The notes: generated from the sequence alone by a model not told the origin. Shown: positions 22,545 through 35,339, counted from the first letter of the stretch. The stretch is DNA of 61,112 bases from Oehlia diaphana (GCA_003833135.1 QZLH01000093.1:74065-135176); one strand, 5' to 3'. Program-made: numbers and translations.

Positions 22545-24059
22545 TTACGTTCGTTCAAGACTCTTCTTATGATCTTTCAGGAAATTTCTCAGTAGCGTAT
22601 TCTTACTTGATCTCACTGTAGTTGTAGTGGCTTTTGATTTTTCATCTTCAATTTCTAATAAACAATCCAATGAACTACATAACAATGAGTTGATTGTCGA
22701 GTAATTACTAGTTGATGTTGATGAGTAACTACTTGACGAACTATTTGATGAATTATTATAATCATCATTAATAGCGTTTGTATTATTCCAGGGGGTTTGA
22801 CCATTTAAATTAATTGATTTTAATTCGGAAAATACTTGTCGCATATCTGGTCTATTATCTGGATTGCCCTGCCAACATTCTAGAAATTTTTGAAAAAAAA
22901 AAATATATATATATATATATAAAAATGTGTATTTGTATTATAAATTAAAGAAAATAACGAATCGAATAAATGAATTAAGGTTCATACTTGAGTAGATTTT
23001 AACATATTCATCTGGTGTACCAGCAACTGGAATTTCTCTTTTACCATCCATAATTTCTAGCATTAGTGTTATTTCATCAAAAGAACTTTTGCAAGATTTA
23101 AATGGTCTTATTCCTGATGATATTTCCCATAAAAGAACGCCAACACTATACACATCTGATTTTTTATTCGGACGATTATTATTATCATCGTTTGCTTTCT
23201 TTTTGAAGTGATGTGGATCAACATAAGGTAACATTCCAAAAATATTTTTTATGGAACTTGATACTTCGGCTCTACGTGAAAGACCAAAATCCGCTAATTT
23301 GATATTATCTTTATGAACTAATATATTATTAGAATGCTGATATTATAATCAATAATTAGTATGTCGACATATGCGTTTGTTATATGCAAATTTTTCTTTA
23401 AAAAAAAAGTAAAAAGAAATACTTACTAGGTCACGGTGAACAATATTTTTGTGATGTATACATGAGACAGCATCAGCAATTTGAATTGCAAAGCGTAATT
23501 TAATATCCCAATCTAATTTATCGAAATTATTTTTTAAATAATCTCTCAATGTACCACTATCTGCATATTCAAGAACGAATAGATAATCTGAATCAACGTT
23601 ATCTGTACGTTTTACAGAAGAAAATTAGTAAATAAATTTTTCGACGTAAATATATTCAATTTTTTATATAATAATATGCTTACTTTTCTTTTTAGTAAAA
23701 CCAAAAAATTGTATAATATTCGTATGTAAATTAACTTTACGCATTAATCTTATCTAAAAAAATATATTTATTTTAGTAATTAATTTAAAAATATTAGAAA
23801 GTAATAGCTAAATTAGTTTCAATACCTCATTAACAATTTCTTTCATGTTATTATTACCATTTGTCAAAGATTTTAATGCAACAACGGTATTTGAACTCTC
23901 CAAATTAGCTCGATAAACTTCACAAAATCCTCCGGTACCAATACGCTCCATATTATGAAATTCATTATAATCATGGTAATTTATATATTCGCCAGCAATT
24001 CCACCTTCGATCCATTGAATCCATTCATTATTAATTGTGTTATCGGAACTGGTCGTCAT
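22545..24059 (-). CDS. TKL-type protein kinase, intact frame, altered glycine loop
   Basis: Exons 24059-23826, 23753-23684, 23602-23427, 23336-22988 and 22879-22545 join in frame to 387 residues. Introns are GT-AG and positions match the two other stand-alone kinases. Motifs: IGTGGFCEVYRANL, VALKSL, IVHRDL split from HSNNILVHK by intron 3, ADFGLSRR, SDVYSVGVLLWEISSG and WQGNPDNRPDMRQVF. The last conserved glycine of the nucleotide-binding loop is Cys, which may weaken ATP binding or make the loop redox-sensitive (inference). The other catalytic residues are canonical. The tail is Ser/Asn-rich. The gene is divergent from the large gene at 26489, 2.4 kb away. Substrate and partners are unknown; the neighbour is a plausible candidate only by position. 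Confidence 0.85.
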
Positions 24060-26488
24060 TTTTTTTAAAGATTTTGAACAAAAAAAAATAAAATTTGAAA
24101 AAAATGGGATTCTTATCAGTTTACGTTTGTATTACCAATATGATATCATGATTGGCATAACGATCATCAATCTACGCATTTGATTAATGCATTCATCTTT
24201 CAATATTTCCATATATATACTGGTTTTATGTTGTGCATTTCCCCAATCTCTTCTATTTTACGACTTTTCAACCAAGTAGGGCTAGAATTATGTAATCAAT
24301 AATTCTATGAATGAACGTCATACTACATTGCGGAAACTTGCTTGCGAAACTTCCGAAATCTAATCTCCGAACTTCCAAAACCAAAGAGTGATTTACACAC
24401 AGTACGCGGCTACGCGCAGTAACTGTAATTTATTAAATACTTAAATATGTGTAATAGAATAATATTCAAATGTAGATGGATCCAAAAAATGAAATTGGTG
24501 GGATTCAGTTTATGAAATAATAAATTTCATAATAATTCATAATAAGCACTTTTATTAGGTAAATTTTGTGTGTATTTTATTATTTTATTTTTTTTTAAAA
24601 AAAATAAATTTGGACGAAGTCTCAAATATTAAGTAATTTATTCTTTAAAGCTGGTCAACTTTGGGTCAAAATTTCGTAATTTGACCTCAAAAGACTAAAT
24701 GTTTTGCCAATCTCCAAACAGTTTCGCTCGTTAACATCACTTTGAAATCATTCCCGTAACAAACGCAGGTAACGATGGGAAATTTTATAGTATAATATGG
24801 TAAAATATAGGAATCAACATTTAATAAAATGGATAAAGTAAGGGGAAATTGCTAATTTGAGAAATATTTCATGAAATGCCAACGTCAAATTGTCGCCAAC
24901 TGTATAATTTTTCACACTGCGTGGCGCAGTATCTTGTTTAAAAAAATAGGTTTGGTTGCGAAAAAATAATTCAAGTTTATAGTTATTTTCGTTATATTAT
25001 ATAGTTATAAATGACTGTGGAAAAAAAGACCATAATAATTTCCCCATAACACCAAGTAAATCATTATACACATTTTAAAAAAAAACGCTAATTTGAAAAT
25101 GTATATTTATTACATCTATATATTAAACTAACGTTTAGAATAGTCTAAATAATTTGAATTGTGTAACATTGAAACGCGTGAAATTTTAATGGGTATGGTG
25201 GCTGTCACCTGTCACCTATAAACTACAAATTTTATAAATTGTAAATTGAATGGTAAAAAGAATAAATTAACCGATCATTTCAATCGGGTTATTTTTTAAT
25301 TAATATTATCAGTTATGGGTTAAAAGTCGGATAATTTAATAAGTTGCTGTAATTTTTATAGATTTTACAAAAAATCCGTGGAAATTCACAAGAATTTCAT
25401 GAAATATGACAAAAAAATTTTTGCCGCTCACGACAATTATATTTTAACAAAGTACTTTAAAAATAAGTTACACAATACAAATAAATAAAAATTTCGGAGC
25501 CATCATACTTTTTTTAAATCATTTTTCTTATTTTTTTTTTCTGTTCAAAGCCGAAAAATAAATTTATTAATTATTAATAATTAATTAACGCCAACAAAAA
25601 GACTTTTTTTGCTATTATTTTTTTTATTGTTCATTTCTTATCGTAATTTTTTTTTTCCTTTCAGGAAATATTTGAAGGTTATGTAAAGTAAAACAAGCCT
25701 GTAACAGGAAAAGGGAAAAGTCCATGGGTGTAAATTTTGTAGATAAGCAGCATATTATAATTCTGTTGCAACACAACAGGCTACAGCTAGTTCGCTCTAA
25801 ACATATATACCATGAAAGATGATGAAAGAAGACTTAATTATAAAGAAGGAAAATCCTTTCCTTGCTATCTAGATTTTGTGAAACTAACGCAATACGTGTT
25901 TATAAAAAATAATTTATTAGAGAATTCTTTATAGAAGCAAAATTTTGAATTGAAAATATTTATTTTTAATATAATAACATATGATCTTATACGTAGTGAT
26001 ATGCAATTATGCACTTTATAATATTTCTAAATAAAGTCGTATAATAAAAAAATTTTGAATTAGAATATCAGATAATCTTTCGCAGTGATAATCTCGTTAC
26101 AGAAATTATAAATTCGAACTTTATTTTAATTTTTTACTGATAAGGTGATATTGTTAATATTATTCATTGTTCTAACTTTCCAAACATGTAATATTCAAAG
26201 ACAATTATGACATATGTGATTACATAGCTTTTAAGTCTATTCTTTTTTTGTTGAAGTATAACTGTCCGTTTATAATTCTTCCCAAAATTGTATCATATGA
26301 AAGATCATCGCATGCAGTAAATGAACCTATTTAAAGTGATTAAAATGAGCATTCATTTTTTTTTGTCTCACGGATGATACGTCACGTGATTATAGAGAAA
26401 TTTTAAAATCTCGGTTGTAAACAATAATTTGTAACGTCTCTCATCCTAAATTACTGTGTTCTACATTCCTACTACTGATATACTTTCG
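24060..26488. promoter_or_regulatory. Divergent intergenic region of the second duplicated pair
   Basis: A 2.4-kb region separates the kinase start (24059) from the large gene (26489). Ends homologous to 12411-13659 enclose a longer central part (about 24400-25850) with no counterpart there and no coding signal. The central part contains a short direct repeat (CTGTCACCTGTCACCTATA, about 25203-25220). A CACGTG box lies at 26382-26389. Confidence 0.5.
26382..26389. promoter_or_regulatory. Conserved TCACGTGA box upstream of the intact large paralogue
   Basis: This palindrome lies 107 bp before the ATG at 26489, in the same relative place as 13538-13545. Local flanks are also similar, so common descent alone could explain it. 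Confidence 0.4.
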
Positions 26489-29400
26489 ATGGAACAACGT
26501 ATTAAGGAAGCGAATATAAATTATTATGATCGTAACGAATTTGTCAACATAGAAGAGATAGGTGAATTATACAAAGCGAATTGGAAAAAGAATGGGAAAC
26601 TTGTAACATTAAAGTCATTTAAATTAGATGACGATAATGTCAGGGAAATTGCACATGAGGTATTTAGATTTCTTTTTCTAAAAAATCGTGTAAAACAATT
26701 ATTCCATTTCAACAAAAAAAAAAATACGCATTGTAATAATTTTACAAGTCTCACATGATCACTAAAAAATTTTTTATTTTTTTTTTTTACAGATAAAACT
26801 ACGTGCGAATAATGATATCAATGACGTAATGATGGAATTATATGGAATAACCAAGAATAGTTCAGGTAAATAATTTTTTTTCACGGGACGTCTTACTTAA
26901 ACTACCAACGTTATAACTTATCATATTTGTATTCTAAAAATAACATTATATTATGTTTTAGATAATTATTTGCTGGTAGTAGAATATGCAGAAGGAGGCA
27001 CACTTCGTAATTATTTGGAAAAGAATTTCCTTTCGTTAAAATGGAGAGACAAATATGAATTAGTCATTCAATTATCAGGAGCAATAGAATTTTTGCACGA
27101 GGGGGGAATCGTACATAAAGATTTACATTCAGGCAGTATACTTGTACATAAAAATTCCATTAAGTTGGCAGATTCTGGATTAAATAAACGTATTAAAGAT
27201 TCTAGTCAAGCTTGGTTAGATACAATCCCTTATACTGATCCACGAGGATTTGTTATTGAAGAAATGTCTTCGGGTGCATTTGAGTTAAACGAGAAAAGCG
27301 ACGTTTACAGCGTTGGAGTATTGTTATGGGAATTATCTAGTGGGAAAAAACCTTTTTCTGATAAAGAATACAATTTATTTTTGGCAAGAGAAATTACGCA
27401 AGGATTAAGAGAAGTCATGGTAGATGGTACACCTAATGATTATTATACTCTTTATGAAAGTAAGTAATAATATTTTTTATATTAATTGCGTTAATTGCAC
27501 ACAATCTAAAATTAACAAATGACAATCTTTTTAGAATGTTGGAATGGTGATTCAGATAAGAGACCGACTATTCGGAAAGTTGTTACAGATTTAAAATTGA
27601 TGATATCATCGCTAGATCCGGAATATTCGGAGTCATCATTATCTAAACAAAAACAAATAATTCAACAATTTAATTTGAATCATGGATTATTCTTGAATGG
27701 GTACAACATAGAACCAAGTAAACAAGCTGTATTTACTGAAGATGGTGAATTAAATATGAGATTATATGAGGGTCAACCTTTAGTGTATACTTCCATAAAC
27801 GATCGTAACTCACGTATAAATTTATTAGATTTTAATTCAGATGATAATGATGTTAAACTTGACGAATCTCTACGACCATCGGATATATGTATTAATTTTC
27901 CTGTTGCCGAAATTACTTATACTGCCGATTTATCAAAAACGTTTTCAAATTTTATAAATGACGATAAAGGAAAGTTATACGATATGTATGGTCATCATTT
28001 TCCAAGAAAGATTTTCATTGGTGGCAAATTATTTATCGATGGCCTTAAATCGTTTACTTCAACACAAATCGACATTTTTATTACTTACTTAACCTGGATA
28101 TATAATACAGCAAAATATGGAAAAGAAATTCCTTTTAATAATTTATCCGCTTTGAATTTCTTTCCAAAAATATTGACGCCGGATGGAATAAATTTGAATA
28201 GTCATGAAAAATTAACCAAATGGATGAATGATTTATATCAAGATGATACAGTTGAAATAATTTCTTATAATAATCTCGTTCCAATTTATCAATTAAAATC
28301 CGATACAATATCATTAGTAGAAGAGATACAACCTGGAGTTGCTAATTTTAAAGAGAAATTAACTTTAGAAAATTGGATTAATAATACAAAATATATAAGA
28401 TGGGTTAAAGAATTTCAACTTCATCGAGGTTTAATAATTGATAAAAAGCTTAAATTAAGAATTAGCAAGGAAAATGCTATTGATTTAATTAATATTCCTA
28501 ATGTAAATTCAAGTGATAAATTTTGTTTAAGAATAGTTAAACCGGCAACTACCTTAGATGATACGTTAATAGATAACAACGTTTTTTCAGATAATGAAGA
28601 TATAAGCTCCTTTCCGTTTATTAAGGTATCAGATGATCTAAGTCATGAGGATTATGCACATTTTCTAGTAAAATGTGAGCAATATAAAGTTTTGTTAAAT
28701 AGGGATAACATTAAACCTTCAGAGAAATTTAAACTAATTATAGAACGAGCACTTGAAGATATGAAACCACTTATATTTTTACAAGAAATTTTTGAAAACT
28801 ATGGACATTTTATTCCATTAAGCATGATATTAGGAAAATCTCTTAAGAATACCATAGAAAATTCGTCACACACTTCAAAAAGGATTGATTTAGAATCACC
28901 AGTATTCGAATCTTTAATATCTCATTTAGCAGATTTCAATATTCCGTGTCTTTTAACGCCAAAAGGAGATGATATTATTGAAGGAAATCGTTTATCTGAA
29001 TGGGTTCAAAATATAAATAATGACTTAGAAATTATTGAATTCAATAATATAATTCCTTTATATGATATTCTTGAAGTAAAACAAAAGAAGGAAATAGATA
29101 TAATTTTAAATAAGCGAAATAATTTTAGAATTATAATGACCGGAAGTATTGATTTAAAGTATTCGGATATTACCAAGCAATTGATTGTAGGTATAAGACC
29201 ACCGGTAGAAAAGAAAAATTATGAGATTTTTGGATCAATTGTTTCAAAAAATAATTCAAAGAAGTTAAAAGATATATTTGTTACATTTGGATCATATGAA
29301 ATTGATCAATTTACTGCTACTATAAGAACTACAAAGAAAATAAATATAAAGGATTATTATATATTATGGATGATGATTGGAAATCCTTCAGAATTATCAG

Positions 29401-32400
29401 TATTTGGTCCAAATAATCGAGAAATACAAGTTGAATATGTCAAGCAATCCATTAAATTACAACACAACAATTCTTATTCTATTACAACTTCACACCAGTT
29501 ATCGCAAGGATATGATGTCTCTATTAAATGTTTTAAACCTATAGAAATTAAATTTGCTGGGTGGTCAAAAAATTGCGTTCATTTAAATATTTCAAATACT
29601 AAATCTATTAAATCTGATATAGATAATGTTGAAATAGCTATTTGTGTTTTAAATTCAGGTCATGAAAAATCATGGATTGATATTAACGCAAAAAAGTATT
29701 CAATTGGATGTATTTTAACTGAAAATAATTATTTGGATATTATATCAAACGCACAAAAATATTTAAAAACGGCTTATCCAACAAAAAAAGAAAGAGAAAA
29801 AGAAACAATGTTAGTTATTAGTAAGAAAAATTTAGAAAATCATTTAGATTTATCAGAGTTTGTTAACTTAGAGAAATTAAATTGTTCTGGAAATGATTTA
29901 ACTAGTTTAGATATTAGTAAAAATAAGCATTTAACTGAGATTGATTGTTCTCAAAACAAAATAATTAGTTTGGATTTAAGTAATTGTATATATATTAAAT
30001 CTATCACAGCTAATTGTAATCAACTTATTGATATAAGGCTACCTATTGTAAATAGTGAAAAATTAGAATATCTAAATTTGCTTGACAATTCATTTTCTCA
30101 GAATTTAAATTATTTCAGTCGATTTGTTAATTTAAAGGAACTACTTATTGGAAGCATTGATGGAGATAGAATACAGCAAGGCAAATTTAACAATTTTTAT
30201 GGTAGTATGAAACCTTTAAAAAGTATGATTAAATTAAAGAATTTAAGTATCAATAATACTGATATAGATTCTGGTTTGGAGTTCTTACCTGATTGTATTA
30301 CAAATTTTCGTTGCTTAGCTGATAAGAGATCAGAAGCTAAAGTAAAAAAAATATATGATCAACTTGGGATTTATACATTGAATTCTGTTGATGCCTTTCA
30401 AGGTAGATATAATTTGAAAGCATGGAAAGAAAATTGGAAAATAGTTAAAGAAAAGGAAGCTCTTCAAAATCAAATTAAACAGATTGAAGAGTTAACGTCA
30501 AGTGCTAAACTTAATGAACTTGAAAAAGAAGAAAGTAACTTGATTGCAAAAGAAGTGGAGTTAGTAGAAAAAAATAATCATTTGGAAGCAGAAATAAAAA
30601 ATTTGGAGCAAGAAACAAATAATTTGAAAAAATTAGTCAATGAATTAAATGCAAAATTGGAACAAAAAGAAGTTGCTTATCAACAAACTAAGGAGCAATT
30701 AGAAGAAAAAGAAGAGAAACTAAAATCCTTTACTGGAGAGAAGCTAGAAAATTTTACTACCGAAAAATTAATGGAAAAAGAAGAATTAAATAAAGAAATA
30801 GAGAACCTAAAAAAAATGTTATTAGATAAAGAGAAAGATGTAGAACAATCGGTAAAACAACTGGAAGAAATCAATACGGAATTGGAAACGAAAGAAAAAG
30901 AATCTGACAACTTGAAAAATGAATTAGATAACATTAAATTATCATTAACTGAAATTCAAAATAAAAAAGCGGAATTAAGTAAACTCAAAAAAAAATTAGA
31001 GCACGAAAAAAATTTTTCTAAAACTGGTACATCTGGACTTAGAAAGCAAATAGATGACTTGAAAAAGGAAATGCAATCGTTAAAAAATCAAGAAATAAAA
31101 GCTAAGGAATTTAAAAATGAACTTGAAGAGATCAGTAGAAACAAGAATAGACTTCAAAATGAGAAAGCTCAACTACAAACCGTTGTAGAAAATCTTCAGA
31201 AAGGACAGACAATTTTACAAGAAAATCTTAAAAACCTTAATAACAAATTAAAAGAGAAAGAAGGTCTTATTAATAAGCTTGAGCAACAAAAAGAGCAACA
31301 AATTAGAGATTTACAAAACAAGTTGGAGGATTGTTTGAATAAATTAAAAAATAAAGATGAAGAAATCAGTAAATATCAGGAGAATCTTTCTTCCCTTAAT
31401 AGCAAATTAAAAAATAAGGAGAAACTTATTGAGGAATTACAAAATAAATTTGATGAGGAAACCAAAAAATATCAAATTTCTCAAGAAAATCTCGCTTCCC
31501 TCAATAACGAACTAAAAAGTAAGGAGAAATTTATTGAAGAATTACAAAGTAAATTGGATGAGGAAACCAAAAAATATCAAATTTCTCAAGAGAATCTCGC
31601 TTCCCTTAATAACGAATTGAAAAATAAAGAGGAAATAATTGAAGAATTACAAAATAATTTGAATAAAGAAACTAGAAAATATCAAATTTCCCAAGAGAAT
31701 CTTGCTTCCCTTAATAACGAATTGAAAAATAAAGAGGAGATTATTGAAGAATTACAAAATAATTTGAATGAAGAAACCAGAAAATATCAAATTTCTCAAA
31801 AGAATATTGCTTCTCTTAATAACGAATTGAAAAATAAAGAGGAACTTATTGAGGAATTACAAAATAAATTGGACGAAGAAACCAAAAAATATCAAATTTC
31901 TCAAGAGAATCTCGCTTCCCTTAATAATGAATTGAAAAATAAAGAGGAAATTATTGAAGAATTACAAAATAATTTGAATGAAGAAACCAGAAAATACCAA
32001 ATTTCACGAGAGAATCTTGCTTCCCTTAATAATGAATTGAAAAATAAAGAGGAAATTATTGAAGAATTACAAAATAATTTAAATGAAGAAACCAAAAAAT
32101 ATCAAATTTCCCAAGAGAATCTTACTTCCCTTAATAACGAACTAGAAAATAGAGAGGAACTTATTGAGAAATTACAAAGTAATTTGGATGAAGAAACCAG
32201 GAAATATCAAGTTTCCCAGGAGAATATTACTTCCCTCAATAATCAATTGAAAAATAAGGAAGGTCTCATTAATGAACTTCAACAACAAGGTGAAGTGATA
32301 AAAAATCGAATAAGAGAGACCAATATTTTGCTTCCTCAAATACAGACTAAAAATACCAAACTGAAAGAATTAATTGATACTGTTAAAAAAAAAGATCTTG

Positions 32401-32627
32401 GTAAAAAAGGCAAGCTTTTAATAGATAATATGCTGGAAAAACACAAAAGTGTTATATTAGGTGATAACGATTCTGCTTCTAACGCTAATGAATTGGAAAA
32501 AATTAATCAAAAATTAATCGAAGATTATGAATTAACTAATAAAGAAATTAATGAAATTTTAAATACGCATGAAGAAGTAATTAGATTTAATATACAACTA
32601 ACGTCCTTACTAAATCCGGAAAAGTGA
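26489..32627 (+). CDS. Intact pseudokinase / MACPF-like / LRR / coiled-coil protein, 1944 aa
   Basis: Exons 26489-26659, 26793-26865, 26962-27459 and 27535-32627 join in frame with GT-AG introns. The start MEQRIKEANI is shared with the copy at 111; an upstream GTG frame is ignored. Residues 1 to about 290 form a TKL kinase fold: VTLKSF keeps the lysine, but the loop reads IVHKDLHSGSILVHK (Asn lost) and LADSGLNKR replaces DFG, so catalysis is doubtful. Two related halves follow at about 390 (YGHHFPRKIFIGGKL) and 670 (YGHFIPLSMILGKSL), each ending in an EIIEF/EIISY-NN-(I/L)-(V/I)P motif, matching the pattern of fungal MACPF-like domains. LRRs occupy about 1017-1180 (LTSLDISKNKHLTEIDCSQN). A coiled coil runs from about 1213 with eight 35-residue repeats, then the conserved tail (LGKKGKLLIDNMLEKHK). 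No signal peptide is visible. The MACPF-like call is from motif memory. Confidence 0.82.
31431..32270 (+). repeat. Eight 35-residue (105-bp) coiled-coil repeats
   Basis: In-frame units of type EELQNNLNEETRKYQISQ-ENLASLNNELKNKEEII are repeated head to tail. The first two unit starts, 31431 and 31536, are 105 bp apart. Thirty-five residues is exactly five heptads, so unit number can change without breaking the coiled coil. Some units are near-identical in DNA, which points to recent expansion or conversion. Confidence 0.85.
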
Positions 32628-34600
32628 GTAACAGTATTATTGTGCAATTTGTGAGTCAAATATTCTGTTCACACAAAGGTTAACCTGAATATTATGGTTA
32701 ATTTTATCTATTTTTTAGCTCATTAATTATTCAATTCTAAATCAGATGGCATTGCCTTTTTGCCTTATTCCTTACAATTACGTTTTTTTCGTTGTAATAT
32801 TATCTCTTTTTAGAGTAAATGCAATAAATAATATATATTTTTTTAAGAAAAGACTTTAATGTGTTTATTGTTGTGCATTGTATACATTTTCAGTTAGAGT
32901 TTGATACATAGTTAATTGATCCTAAAAATCCTAAAAGACTGTATATCATAAACAATTAATAATTCTTTAATCTGTCTCATTTTTGATATTTCATCAGGGA
33001 TGGAAAAAGTTCAGGATCGAGCGACTTGAGTCAGTTCATTTCATTTGGTTTGCATACTGACTCGGTTCTGGACCGAAATGTCAAAAGCCGATTATGGAAC
33101 TGAACTGAGTGAGTTGTTCCATCCCTAATTTCATCCCTGGTTTGTATAACAGAAAAATCTATTTTATAAGTTTGTATGATTTACTAATATGGAAGCGAAT
33201 TTTTTTTATCTTTTTCGTACATTCAATAGATTCCTTAAATAATTTAAATTTTTAGAAAAAGATTTCTGAATTTCAGTTTTTCTATTTAGAGCAGCCATAT
33301 CACCCTTTGTAGAAAAAGAATTACCCTAAGTGAAATGAGTCGCTAAGATAGTAACAGAGCAGTGAATTAATAATCAAAAGTAGAAATGGAAAAGAAGAAA
33401 GATTAATGGAAGGAAAATTGAAAAACAAAAAAGAAAAATACAGACCACTATGTAAAAAATTTTGTAAATCGAATCCAGAAGGAATTTCTGTCACTTTTTG
33501 GACGAAAATCATTGAATGGATTTGAATATCCAGCAACACATGATTTGCCTGTAATGATGACTTAGTAGTCAATGATGATGGTGATGTTTATAATTTTTGA
33601 AAGAACTCTTCGTTATGTTAAAATGTTGTTTAATTTCTTTAAACTTAGTGTTTCTTGCTTTCCATATAGTAATTTATGTGTCCAAAGTGTAAATTATAAA
33701 GAAAAGGGAACAAGAGTTTTGTGCACTGTAAATATTTTGTATAATTATTCCAGAATCAGATTATGTAATAAATTAATTGCGATCTATTGATGAAAAGTTT
33801 GATTTACTCCATTTGAAAATCTTAGATTGTTTAACCTTGTTTGGTACGATGATACTTATCAATTTGTAATATAGTTGTAAGGTTTATTCATGTTTTTCAA
33901 AAATAAGAGATAAAGGTTTAATGCAGAAGAAATGATTATTGGTTTCTAATGAGTCTTCACATAAAAAACAATTGGAGGAATTAGAAAATAGGTTGGAGAG
34001 TTTCTGCTTAAATTATCCAATGTTGGGAGTGAGAAAGTGGTCTTTTTATTTTTTCAACTTCCAAATTCAACTTACAAATTTTCTCAGAGAGAAGTTTGTC
34101 AGTTAATCAGACAGATTATAACTGGCTTAATCCTTTGCCCATTTCAAGTGATTAGATTCTTTAATAAAAAATATTGTAATCATTATTGAAGCAGATGGGA
34201 GAAGTGATTCGTCTAAATAAAATAATGGACTTTGATTGATTCTTGTTTCTAAATCAGAAGTAAAACAGGTATCACTATATTTCTTTAATAAGTTGATAAG
34301 TGGCTTCTTATAATTAGGGAGTATCTCTTTAAGTATGAAATTGATTTGCATTTAGAATAATATAGAAGAAAAAAATTTTATCTTACGTACGTTCCATACC
34401 TTATTAAAGGGAATAATGTACTAGTCATGCGATTTTTCACGTACTTTAAATGTCTCCAGCATCACCAGAAAGTGATCATGAAGATCAATAAATAATCAAT
34501 GCAATCTTAAATCCTACAGCATTTTCTTTATTTGTCTTCAGCTACGTTTCAGACATCTTTGGTTAGACACATTGTAATGCAAGGTATATCTGTCCGCACG
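32628..34600. other. Intergenic region with decayed fragments
   Basis: No intact gene. It holds a foldback repeat at 32996-33126. A few coding-like snatches lie in broken frames, such as DHYVKNFVNRIQKEFLSLFG near 33443 and SSHKKQLEELENRLESFCL near 33955. They are too short and interrupted to assign. Confidence 0.4.
32996..33126. repeat. Short inverted-repeat element with AGGGATGGAA ends
   Basis: AGGGATGGAA at 32996-33005 is matched by its inverse TTCCATCCCT at 33117-33126. Between them are several CGGTTCTGGACCG-like palindromic words, similar to the DNA at 6985-7290. It is probably a small non-autonomous element. Confidence 0.45.
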
Positions 34601-35045
34601 CGTGATTAAATAAGATGTATTATTGATCATTATCACGTGATCAGATTTTGGTGACGATGTCCCGTTATAAAATTTCCACCCCCACGTGATCGGTGATATT
34701 TAAGGGGATGTGAAAAAATAAATTTTGTGAGGCAAAAAAAAAAAAAAACCTAAGTCCCTCAGATAAATATAAACAGTGAAAACGCGGTGGGGTGTGATGC
34801 CGGTGATGAATTTTACAAAATCACGTGGGGGTGGAAAATTTGTTGGTGTTACTGGGGAAGCTTTGGTGACGTGCCTAATGCGTGATTTTAAATAAGTGCT
34901 TCAGATATTGCAACAGATCCCATTACTTAGTTTAATTTTAAAACAATTAAAAATATTTGTTTTAAGACGTGCATGAGAATTTTTTGGATATGCTGCTATA
35001 GAAATTTAGCAATTTAATAGAATGTATTATTTAACCTATTCCATG
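34601..35045. other. Non-coding stretch with several CACGTG boxes
   Basis: CACGTG occurs near 34635, 34684 and 34822, two of them next to CCCCCAC/GGGGGTGG words. The two GTGGGGGTG-type flanks are inverted relative to each other (TTTCCACCCCCACGTGAT and ATCACGTGGGGGTGGAAA). This suggests another foldback element of about 165 bp (about 34670-34840). Confidence 0.4.
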
Positions 35046-35339
35046 TTACTTGAAAAGTTCTTTTATTTTAATAATTTTTACTTCAACCATTATTGAAATT
35101 GATTTACACTTTATCTCTGAATATACTTCTTTTTCAATATCATCTATTCTCAAATTAATATTTTTGTTATTTCTTTCGTCAAATTCATGTTGTATGTTTT
35201 GCTCAACTGGTTCAAAAATATCTTGTTGTAAATTAACGTCAAGAGCTAAATTAAATAGATTTAAATCTTGATTTATTATAATAAAATTAATATTTCTTGA
35301 TGTTGTTTGGCGACCTTTTGTCACCAGCGCTGTGTGCCA
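35046..35339 (-). other. Hypothetical coding fragment
   Basis: A 92-codon open frame, extendable upstream through WHTALVTKGRQTTSRN, has a mixed, plausible amino-acid content (DIEKEVYSEIKCKSISIMVE near its end). It has no recognisable domain, no convincing start and no intron signals. It may be the tail of a repeat-encoded protein. Confidence 0.25.

Noticed and set aside
26456..26488. Upstream extension of the intact large protein from a GTG codon
   Set aside because: The ATG at 26489 gives the start MEQRIKEANI shared with the copy at 111, and GTG starts are not expected in a fungus.
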